A stretch of DNA of 9,761 bases from Candidatus Caenarcanales bacterium (GTDB taxonomy: Bacteria; Cyanobacteriota; Vampirovibrionia; LMEP-6097): NCBI GenBank assembly GCA_021299565.1, contig JAJTHA010000095.1, positions 1 through 9,761 of the forward strand, read 5' to 3'. Positions 5,583-9,761 of the stretch are shown in pieces. The position numbers and the translations under genes were made by a program. Below the pieces are notes generated by a model, which saw only the letters and a program-made list of their open reading frames with translations, was not told the origin of the DNA and did not search any database. Position 1 is the stretch's first letter. Each line of letters starts with the position of its first letter.

Positions 5583-6893
5583 ATGTCAATCCTCAAATCA
5601 CTACCAGTCGGAGAAAAAATCGGAATTGCTTTTTCGGGCGGCTTAGACACATCAGCCGCGATTGCTTGGATCAAAAGCAAAGGTGCGATACCTTATGCTT
5701 ACACAGCCAATCTTGGACAACCGGATGAAACAAATTACGATGATATACCCAAAAGAGCCTTAGAATATGGCGCCAAAGTAGCACGCCTAGTGGACTGTAG
5801 GGAATCACTGGTGAAAGAAGGGTTTGCAGCACTCAGTTGTGGGGCTTTTCACATTTCGACAGCTGGTAAATTTTATTTTAATACTACGCCGCTAGCAAGA
5901 GCAGTTACCGGCACAATTCTGGTTAAAGAAATGCTGCAGGATCAAGTTGATATTTGGGGGGATGGCTCTACTTACAAAGGCAACGACATAGAGAGATTTT
6001 ATCGTTATGGTAAATTAATCAGCCCTAATCTTAGGATTTACAAACCCTGGCTAGATGAGGCTTTCATCAAAGAATTAGGTGGACGCAAAGAAATGTCTGA
6101 GTGGCTCAACAAAAATGGTCATAATTATAAATTATCAAAAGAAAAAGCTTACTCAACCGATTCAAATATTTTGGGAGCAACGCACGAAGCAAAAGATCTT
6201 GAAGAGCTTAACTGCAACATGAAAATTGTTGAACCACTAATGGGTGTGAAGTTTTGGGACAATACAATTGAGATCAAATCAGAGACCGTCACTATTGAAT
6301 TCAATCAGGGACAGCCTTCCAAGCTGAATGGTAAAAGCTTTGTTTCATGCACTGACTTAATTAGCGAAGCTAACAATATTGCTGGAAGACATGGATTAGG
6401 CATGAGTGATCAGATAGAAAATAGAATAATCGAAGCTAAATCTCGAGGAATCTATGAGGCACCAGGTTTGGCCTTGTTGTTTATAGCTTATGAAAGACTT
6501 ATCAGTGCCATTCATAACGAAGCGAGTATCGATAACTATAGAGATATGGGCCGTAAGCTAGGTAGACTACTCTATGAAGGTAGATGGTTGGATCCTCAAG
6601 CTCTCATGCTAAGAGAATCTTTGATACGTTGGATCGCCAAACCAATTACTGGTTCTGTAACTATCGAATTGAGACGCGGTGACGATTATAGTATTTTGGA
6701 CACTCAAGGAGATAATTTCAGTTATAGAGCAGATAGACTTACTATGGAGAGTGGTAAGGGTGAATTTAGCCAAGAAGATAGAATTGGCTGGCTAAATATG
6801 CGTAATCCAGATATTAGTGATTCTAGAGACAAGTTGAACTCATATGCTCAAATTGGAATAATTGATAAAAGTCAAATGGGGCTTTTGGAGTAA
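5583..6893 (+). CDS. argG: Argininosuccinate synthase, long (E. coli-type) form
   Basis: ArgG joins citrulline and aspartate at the expense of ATP to give argininosuccinate, the penultimate step of arginine synthesis. The 436-residue protein has the PP-loop motif AFSGGLDTS (16-24), YTANLGQPDE (40-49), GDGSTYKGNDIERF (126-139), AYSTDSN (189-195), HGLGMSDQIENR (270-281) and SRGIYEAPG (287-295). These blocks and the length match the E. coli enzyme (about 447 residues) and not the shorter (about 400-residue) form found in many bacteria. From memory it resembles the E. coli sequence closely along its full length. The gene directly follows argC by nine bases but has its own promoter-like sequence. 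Start ATG 5583 is the natural choice, aligning MSILKSLPVGEKIGIAFSGG with the known N-terminus. The gene appears complete, with no missing active-site segment. Confidence 0.96.
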   Translation: MSILKSLPVGEKIGIAFSGGLDTSAAIAWIKSKGAIPYAYTANLGQPDETNYDDIPKRALEYGAKVARLVDCRESLVKEGFAALSCGAFHISTAGKFYFNTTPLARAVTGTILVKEMLQDQVDIWGDGSTYKGNDIERFYRYGKLISPNLRIYKPWLDEAFIKELGGRKEMSEWLNKNGHNYKLSKEKAYSTDSNILGATHEAKDLEELNCNMKIVEPLMGVKFWDNTIEIKSETVTIEFNQGQPSKLNGKSFVSCTDLISEANNIAGRHGLGMSDQIENRIIEAKSRGIYEAPGLALLFIAYERLISAIHNEASIDNYRDMGRKLGRLLYEGRWLDPQALMLRESLIRWIAKPITGSVTIELRRGDDYSILDTQGDNFSYRADRLTMESGKGEFSQEDRIGWLNMRNPDISDSRDKLNSYAQIGIIDKSQMGLLE

Positions 6894-6912
6894 TAGTTTC
6901 TTAAGCTATAAT
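6885..6912 (+). promoter_or_regulatory. Putative promoter for the repeat/tRNA-Trp region
   Basis: TTGGAG (6885-6890), a 16-base spacer and a perfect TATAAT (6907-6912) lie at the end of argG and just after its stop. Transcription would start near 6919 and pass through the palindromic repeat and both tRNA-like units before reaching tRNA-Trp, giving a precursor leader of roughly 230 bases. No closer promoter-like sequence is evident before the tRNA. Confidence 0.5.
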
Positions 6913-6927
6913 CAATACTGCTTTGTC

Positions 6928-6957
6928 ATCCTGAGGGAGCGAAGCGACCGTAAGGAT
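6928..6957. repeat. Palindromic repeat with GCGAAGC mini-hairpin and tandem G-A mismatches
   Basis: The outer stem is ATCCT (6928-6932) / AGGAT (6953-6957). Moving inward: GA / GTA, GG / CC, GA / GA, then GC-GAA-GC (6939-6945). The core GCGAAGC is a well-known, exceptionally stable single-stranded DNA hairpin. From memory, this resembles the widespread CCTGAGCGAAGCGAAGG type of dispersed bacterial palindromes. Only one copy is in the window. Confidence 0.65.
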
Positions 6958-6985
6958 CCACGCACCTTTATGCTGGTGGGTTACC

Positions 6986-7073
6986 AAGCGTCCTTAGTTC
7001 AGTTGCCGTGAGAGACCGCAGGTCTCGAACGAAATCGAAAAAAGGTCACAGGTCACAAGACCGATACGAAGAC
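6986..7073 (+). repeat. tRNA-Trp 5'-half repeat unit A with hairpin
   Basis: Bases 6986-7005 match the first 18 bases of tRNA-Trp (7147-7164) plus the two preceding A residues exactly. They cover the acceptor 5' strand, the D-stem 5' strand and part of the D loop. The copy then departs from tRNA into a hairpin: CGT 7007-7009 / ACG 7029-7031, a GA/GA internal loop, stem GAGACC 7012-7017 / GGTCTC 7021-7026, loop GCA. CAGGTCTC (7019-7026) also occurs in the tRNA anticodon arm (7173-7180). The tail carries two GGTCAC words and GGTC/GACC pairing (7051-7062). It cannot fold as a tRNA. Confidence 0.8.
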
Positions 7074-7144
7074 AAGCGTCCTTAGTTCAGTTGCCGTGAG
7101 TGACGAGAGTCACGAACGAAAACAACAAAAGGTCCACAGATCAT
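7074..7144 (+). repeat. tRNA-Trp 5'-half repeat unit B with covarying hairpin
   Basis: Bases 7074-7093 repeat the same 20 bases exactly (18 from the tRNA). The hairpin keeps the same frame: CGT 7095-7097 / ACG 7116-7118 and GA/GA at 7098-7099 and 7114-7115. Its inner stem is different, GTGAC 7100-7104 / GTCAC 7109-7113, closed by a GAGA (GNRA-type) loop. Both sides of the stem changed together relative to unit A, which supports selection for or copying of the structure. A short A-rich tail leads directly into the real tRNA. Confidence 0.8.
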
Positions 7145-7146
7145 AA

Positions 7147-7222
7147 GCGTCCTTAGTTCAGTTGGCAGAACACAGGTCTCCAAAACCTGGTGTCGTGGGT
7201 TCAAGTCCTACAGGGCGCGCCA
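7147..7222 (+). tRNA. trnW: tRNA-Trp (anticodon CCA)
   Basis: A complete 76-base cloverleaf including an encoded CCA. The acceptor stem GCGTCCT pairs with AGGGCGC (one G-T wobble), followed by discriminator G and CCA at 7220-7222. The D stem is GTTC/GAAC, the anticodon stem CAGGT/ACCTG with loop CTCCAAA giving anticodon CCA, and the T stem GTGGG/CCTAC with loop TTCAAGT. G as discriminator and the CCA anticodon fit tRNA-Trp. It is preceded by two partial copies of its own 5' half and followed by the mobile region, so this tRNA may be an insertion hotspot. Confidence 0.96.
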
Positions 7223-7263
7223 TTTTACTTAGAATAATTCAATAAAAAATCAATGAGGATCAG

Positions 7264-7319
7264 CCTTTTCGATGATTTTGTCCATTGTATCTGGACACGA
7301 TCACATTTTCATAAAAAGG
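7264..7319. repeat. Long imperfect palindrome between tRNA-Trp and the antitoxin gene
   Basis: Nested inverted repeats share one centre: CCTTTT 7264-7269 / AAAAGG 7314-7319, TGAT 7273-7276 / ATCA 7300-7303, and TGTCCA 7279-7284 / TGGACA 7292-7297 around a seven-base loop. There is no T run directly after the inner stem, so a simple terminator is unlikely. It could be an operator, a transcript-end hairpin for the tRNA, or an old element end. The rest of 7223-7372 shows only the antitoxin promoter. Confidence 0.45.
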
Positions 7320-7322
7320 TTT

Positions 7323-7365
7323 AGAATATCAATAATAATGGTATAATAACCTTATAAGAATATCA
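7323..7365 (+). promoter_or_regulatory. Extended -10 promoter flanked by direct repeats (antitoxin gene)
   Basis: TGGTATAAT at 7339-7347 is an extended -10, predicting a start near 7354 and a leader of about 19 bases. AGAATATCA occurs exactly at 7323-7331 and 7357-7365, on either side of the -10 and 34 bases apart. Paired repeats around the promoter fit operator sites for autoregulation by an AbrB/MazE-type antitoxin, which is common for such modules. Confidence 0.5.
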
Positions 7366-7372
7366 TAAGTAT

Positions 7373-7588
7373 ATGGCAAAGATCAAACAATTACAAAAAG
7401 TCGGAACTAGTAAGGGTATCGTTATTGACAAGCCTATTCTGGAACTTCTCGATCTAGATCACGAAGGAGCTGCTGTTGAACTTGAAATCACTCCTCAAGG
7501 TCTCTTGCTAAAACCTTCCAAAATTGAAACGGTTTACAAACGTATTTCTAAGCGTCACAGAAAATCACTTGATAAACTTGGCAAATGA
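7373..7588 (+). CDS. AbrB/MazE-family antitoxin of a Doc-type toxin-antitoxin module
   Basis: The 71-residue protein begins MAKIKQLQKVGTSKGIVIDK, the swapped-hairpin AbrB/MazE DNA-binding fold (VGTSKGIVIDKPILELL at 10-26, VELEITPQGLLLKP at 35-48). A basic tail follows (KRISKRHRKSLDKL, 56-69) in the place where such antitoxins bind toxin. Its stop codon overlaps the start of the next gene in ATGA (7585-7588), the coupling usual for antitoxin-toxin pairs, and the next ORF opens with a Doc-like N-terminus. The antitoxin would neutralise Doc, which in the studied P1 system phosphorylates EF-Tu, and would repress its own promoter. Here the toxin is destroyed, so the antitoxin is an orphan and could act only as a repressor or against a related toxin elsewhere. 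Length is normal for the family. ATG 7373 is the only sensible start. Confidence 0.8.
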   Translation: MAKIKQLQKVGTSKGIVIDKPILELLDLDHEGAAVELEITPQGLLLKPSKIETVYKRISKRHRKSLDKLGK

Positions 7589-7657
7589 GTTTTCAGTTTT
7601 TAAGTATAGAAGAAGTTTTATTTATTCATCAATCCGAGACAGGGCTTCTTTGCCCCT
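7585..7657 (+). pseudogene. doc (death-on-curing, Fic-fold) toxin remnant, N-terminal stub
   Basis: The ORF overlaps the antitoxin stop by ATGA and starts MSFQFLSIEEVLFIHQS, close to the N-terminus of Doc toxins, which typically read SxEEVLxIHxxQI. After about 17 residues the similarity stops. The Fic active-site motif HPFxDGNKR, expected about 50 residues later, is absent. The frame stays open to 7929, but that stretch is antisense to the KilA-N relic and is not Doc. Near the junction an alternative frame contains IRDRASL, which might be a scrap of the Doc GIRDxGLL motif after an internal deletion; this is speculative. The toxin is therefore inactive. The breakpoint lies between about 7633 and 7657, where Doc and KilA-N sequences meet. 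Confidence 0.65.
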
Positions 7658-7970
7658 TGAAGCAAATTCAAAGGCTTATATCTTTATGTGCAAAAGTGCC
7701 ACCACTTTTGCCCGCTTTAGAAATAATCCCAATCGCATTTGTAGCTTCAATCCACTTACTTGGAGAAAGCACGAAAGAATTGCTACCAGCTTCATTTTTA
7801 AAGGAGTCGAATTCGACCCCTTTAAATTCTGGGTTGTTAATCTTCTCCCATAAACCTAAAAATTCAATGGTAGTCTTAGATCTCATCCAATGTTTTACTA
7901 TATCCTTAGGCTCGTCTGGATTTTTGTAGCGAGCAATATCAGTCAAAGATATAACTGGCAGTTCTCTTTT
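7658..7970 (-). pseudogene. KilA-N domain protein relic, truncated and frameshifted
   Basis: Reading leftward, the sequence gives ISLTDIARYKNPDEPKD, IVKHWMRSKTTIEFLGLW, NPEFKGVEFDSFKNEAG, FVLSPSKWIEATNAIGIISK and GGTFAHKDI. This is a near-consensus KilA-N DNA-binding domain of the kind common in phage and mobile elements. Normal proteins continue AFEFASWISPEF; here the frame breaks at an extra base (TT at 7676-7677 on the plus strand). Removing it restores DIAFEFAS, then similarity ends at about 7658. At the 5' end no ATG is available: homology runs back through KRELPV into the stop codon of the upstream gene, leaving only TTG 7946 as a start for a 92-residue fragment. The gene is thus cut at both ends and frameshifted. 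The good residue conservation implies recent decay. Confidence 0.8.
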
Positions 7971-8608
7971 AATCTTCGGACATACACTTATCCAAATAAT
8001 TTAAAAGCTCTTCCTCAATATATTTAAACGTCGCAGAACCACATCCTTTGATACTCTCTAATTCCTTGGGGCTCCTTTTAACTAAATCTTCTATAGTTAT
8101 AGTATGCACTCCTAGTCTAATCAAAGCCTTACGCGCCCTAACGTTATTCAATTTAGTTCCAAAATCATCTATACTTGTATCCAAAAAAATCATAAACCTA
8201 GATAAATCAGCCTTATTCTGGATTCTATTCTTTACAGACTCCCATTTAACATCATCCAACTTAAAATCTTTTAGCTTGTTTGCTATTGAGTATTGTTTAT
8301 TTAAGTTTTCAAAACTTATTAACTGAGAATTTTCAGAACCAGACCCTCCATATTCTCCTTTAATAATCCAGAATAGTTTTGATTTAGTTGTATCAATGCC
8401 AAGAAACTTCACAAGATGAATAAAAAATTTATTGAAATTATCAGACCCAAATATTTTTGGAATAGTTAATTCTGAGTTAGCTCTTTGAAATTTCTTATAA
8501 AAAAGATACATTGTCTTCTCATCAAGAGTAAAATCAGACTGCCCTAAAAGCAGTTTATCGGCTCCATCCGCGTAACTAGAAATTACGTCTCTCATCTTTT
8601 CAGGATAC
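7969..8608 (-). pseudogene. Protein with RNA-polymerase-alpha-CTD-like C-terminal domain, 5' end cut by IS3 insertion
   Basis: The frame ends at TAA 7971-7969 and enters the IS left end at 8608, so the original N-terminus is lost or displaced. If read as an intact ORF it would start with TTG 8634 inside the IS. An internal ATG at 8595 (MRDVISSYADGADKLLLG) might also serve and would give 208 residues. The last about 55 residues (RARKALIRLG, TIEDLVKRSPKELESIKGCG, YIEEELLNYL) match the helix-hairpin-helix pattern of the RpoA C-terminal domain, a DNA/protein-binding module also used outside polymerase. The preceding about 150 residues (YLFYKKFQ, FFIHLVKFLGI, FWIIKGEYGGSGSE) are not recognised. 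No membrane segment or signal is seen. It lies directly upstream of the KilA-N relic in the same orientation, with ends overlapping. It may have been a regulator or accessory protein of a mobile region. Confidence 0.55.
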
Positions 8609-8636
8609 TGGTTATCCCCCCATATACTAAACAACT
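8609..8636 (+). repeat. IS3-family left inverted repeat
   Basis: Starts TGGTTATCCCCCC and ends AAACAACT. It matches the reverse complement of 9734-9761 at 19 of 28 positions without gaps. Confidence 0.8.
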
Positions 8637-8650
8637 GAGTGAAGTAAAAT

Positions 8651-8656
8651 AAGGAG
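8651..8656 (+). promoter_or_regulatory. Shine-Dalgarno site of IS orfA
   Basis: AAGGAG lies five bases before ATG 8662 and fixes the orfA start. It is the only strong Shine-Dalgarno sequence in the window, in contrast to the chromosomal genes. Confidence 0.75.
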
Positions 8657-8661
8657 TTTGT

Positions 8662-8907
8662 ATGTCGAAGTTAACAAAAGATCAGTGGGATGAGATTATT
8701 GCCAAGGTTAAGGCTGGCGAAAAAGTTGTAGATCTTGCAAATATCTACGGAGTAAGCGCAAAAACCATATATAACAAAACAGGCAAAATCGGTGAAACTG
8801 ATAATTCTTTGCTTGAGATAAATCGCTTGAAGCGCGAAGTTAAACAATTACGAGAAGTGCTAGGCTACGTAACGACGGAATTAAGCAAGGAAAAAAAACT
8901 GATTTAA
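8662..8907 (+). CDS. IS3-family transposase OrfA (HTH, leucine zipper)
   Basis: The 81-residue protein has an N-terminal helix-turn-helix (DQWDEIIAKVKAGEKVVDLA, then IYGVSAKTIYNKTG at about 28-41), typical of HTH_Tnp_1/Hin-like OrfA proteins that bind IS ends. A heptad helix follows (LLEINRLKREVKQLREVLGYV, written here as leucines at about 50-70) and serves for multimerisation with OrfAB. It ends SKEKKLI across an A8 run at 8891-8898, where a -1 shift leads into orfB. AAGGAG gives a strong ribosome site. Expressed alone, OrfA of IS3 elements usually acts as a regulator of transposition. The gene looks intact. Confidence 0.9.
   Translation: MSKLTKDQWDEIIAKVKAGEKVVDLANIYGVSAKTIYNKTGKIGETDNSLLEINRLKREVKQLREVLGYVTTELSKEKKLI
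8891..8898 (+). promoter_or_regulatory. Programmed -1 frameshift slippery site (A8)
   Basis: In the orfA frame the run is read GAA AAA AAA CTG. Slipping back one base gives ACT GAT TTA and stays open into orfB, producing an OrfAB fusion of about 357 residues. A possible stimulatory hairpin, GGATTT 8925-8930 / AAATCC 8934-8939, lies 26 bases downstream, which is farther than usual. Confidence 0.8.
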
Positions 8908-8942
8908 TTAAAAATTGCAAACTAGGATTTCCTAAATCCCAA

Positions 8943-9734
8943 TTGGCAAAGCTGTTTGGGCTTCGTAGATCAAACCTTTACTATGCGTCAAAACAAAAAT
9001 CAAAAGATGCAAAATTTCTTGTTGAAATCAAAAAGACAATGGAGGCAAATCCATCATATGGATCACCTCGAATTGCACTTGCACTGGGCGTGAATCACAA
9101 ACGAGTGGAGCGAGTAATGAAAGCCAATCAAATCAAGGCTTTCAGAAGAAGACGCAAGCACTTCAAGCCAGACGATTTAAAGCAAGATGAAACGAAATAT
9201 TCAAATCAATTGAAAAATCTTTGCGTAGTGGCTCCTAGGGCTGTCTACGCAACAGATTTCACTTACATTGATTACCAGGGCAAATTCTTGTATTTGGCGA
9301 CAGTTATTGATGTATTTTCAAGAGAAATAGTAGGCTGGGATATTAGTGATAGACACACTGCTGATATGATGAAACGTGCTTTAGAAATGGCTTTCAAAGA
9401 AGGTGTACCTGTTTATTTGCATAGTGATCAAGGAAGTGAAATGAAATCAGAAATTTATACAAATTTAGCAGAAAGCAATGGTGTAAAAATCTCAATGAGC
9501 CAAAAGGCTTCACCATGGCAAAATGGTTTTCAAGAATCTTTTTACAGCGGATTTAAACTTGATTTAGGAGACCCAAATAGATTTGAATTAAAAGGAGAAC
9601 TAATTGAAGCAATTATTCAAAATCTTAATTATTACAACAATGACAGAATTCATACAAGCTTAAAAACTAGTCCTAGTAACTATTTTAAGCAATATGAAAT
9701 CAAGAAAACTAAGCTGTTAAAGACAGGTAATTAA
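8943..9734 (+). CDS. IS3-family transposase OrfB (DDE integrase core)
   Basis: OrfB carries the catalytic domain and is normally made as OrfAB by -1 frameshifting; its open frame reaches back to 8898. The listed start is TTG 8943, probably not a true initiation site. From that TTG: an HTH_21 region with NPSYGSPRIALAL (36-48), basic FRRRRKHFKP (67-76), then the rve core with D105 (ATDFTYID), D162 (HSDQGSE) and E198 (NGFQESFYSGFK). The D-D spacing is 56 and the D-E spacing 35, as expected for the D,D35E motif of IS3. The C-terminal NYYNNDRIHTSL and SPSNYF motifs complete the protein. Its TAA ends at the inner edge of the right inverted repeat. All catalytic residues are present and no disruption is seen, so the element is probably active or recently active. 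Confidence 0.93.
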   Translation: MAKLFGLRRSNLYYASKQKSKDAKFLVEIKKTMEANPSYGSPRIALALGVNHKRVERVMKANQIKAFRRRRKHFKPDDLKQDETKYSNQLKNLCVVAPRAVYATDFTYIDYQGKFLYLATVIDVFSREIVGWDISDRHTADMMKRALEMAFKEGVPVYLHSDQGSEMKSEIYTNLAESNGVKISMSQKASPWQNGFQESFYSGFKLDLGDPNRFELKGELIEAIIQNLNYYNNDRIHTSLKTSPSNYFKQYEIKKTKLLKTGN

Positions 9735-9761
9735 GTTGTTTGAAGAAAGGGGGGATTGACA
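9734..9761 (-). repeat. IS3-family right inverted repeat
   Basis: Ends in GGGGGGATTGACA; the reverse complement begins TGTCAATCCCCCC and contains AAACAACT, pairing with the left end. It overlaps the last base of the orfB stop and terminates at the window edge. Confidence 0.8.

Larger units (their letters stand above)
8609..9761 (+). mobile_element. IS3-family insertion sequence, complete (about 1153 bp)
   Basis: The element is bounded by imperfect inverted ends 8609-8636 and 9734-9761 (19 of 28 positions match, with shared ATCCCCCC and AAACAACT blocks), beginning TG and ending CA as in IS3. It contains orfA and orfB in the -1 arrangement, with an A8 slippery run. The right end is exactly the last base of the window, so a target duplication cannot be checked and the assembly probably broke at this repeated element. 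The left end interrupts the alpha-CTD-like gene. Confidence 0.9.

Noticed and set aside
6986..7146. A retron-like or reverse-transcriptase-linked RNA
   Set aside because: No reverse transcriptase gene exists in the window and no branch-G or msr/msd layout could be shown.
6986..7166. Three equal repeats considered as a CRISPR array or as extra tRNAs
   Set aside because: There are only two irregular spacers, which themselves fold into related hairpins, and no cas genes; the first two copies lack any 3' half of a tRNA.
7524..7929. Two long overlapping plus-strand frames after the antitoxin
   Set aside because: Beyond the Doc-like first residues they are antisense to recognisable KilA-N sequence, so they are shadow frames.
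8048..8326. Plus-strand open frame of 92 codons
   Set aside because: It is antisense to the alpha-CTD-like gene, hydrophobic by composition only, and resembles nothing.
7223..9761. Integrated island with an attachment-site duplication of the tRNA-Trp 3' end
   Set aside because: I found no second copy of the tRNA 3' end and no integrase gene in the window; the boundary could lie beyond the right edge.

Overview
The window is AT-rich bacterial DNA carrying dense housekeeping genes on the left and a decayed, mobile-element-affected region on the right. No rRNA or phylogenetic marker is present, so the source is only suggested. The RNase J-like N-terminus with a GGLHEYGKN motif, the repeated AMIN domains before an Amidase_3 domain, the Gram-negative-type wall genes and the low GC would fit a non-photosynthetic relative of Cyanobacteria (Melainabacteria/Vampirovibrionia) or a similar uncultured lineage. 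This is a weak inference.

Region 1 (1-2108). A leftward RNase J-like gene runs off the left edge. It has lost several metal-binding residues and looks like a pseudoenzyme. It diverges from a rightward peptide/nickel-type ABC ATPase of unusually short length. That gene meets, tail to tail with overlapping stop codons, a leftward gene for an unrecognised serine-rich, tryptophan-bearing protein.

Region 2 (2109-4549, leftward). This is a cell-wall cluster: a signal-peptide/AMIN ORF, an AMIN-AMIN-Amidase_3 N-acetylmuramoyl-L-alanine amidase, and glutamate racemase (murI). The first two ORFs look like one secreted protein of about 564 residues, split by a one-base indel in a short T run.

Region 3 (4561-6893, rightward). 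argC and a long E. coli-type argG encode arginine biosynthesis steps. argC shares overlapping divergent -10 boxes with the AMIN gene.

Region 4 (6894-7372). There is no protein gene here. The region holds a palindromic repeat containing GCGAAGC, two tandem units that each begin with an exact copy of the 5' 18 bases of tRNA-Trp followed by a hairpin, then the intact tRNA-Trp(CCA), then a long imperfect palindrome.

Region 5 (7373-9761). An AbrB-type antitoxin is followed by a doc toxin cut down to a stub, a frameshifted and truncated KilA-N relic on the opposite strand, and a gene with an RNA-polymerase-alpha-CTD-like tail whose 5' end is cut off by an IS3-family element. The IS has inverted ends, orfA/orfB and an A8 slippery site. 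Its right end coincides with the last base of the window, as expected when an assembly stops at a multicopy IS.

A theme across the chromosomal genes is a TATAAT-like box only 4 to 17 bases before the start codon and no Shine-Dalgarno sequence. This suggests widespread leaderless or near-leaderless mRNAs. The IS orfA, by contrast, has a clear AAGGAG.
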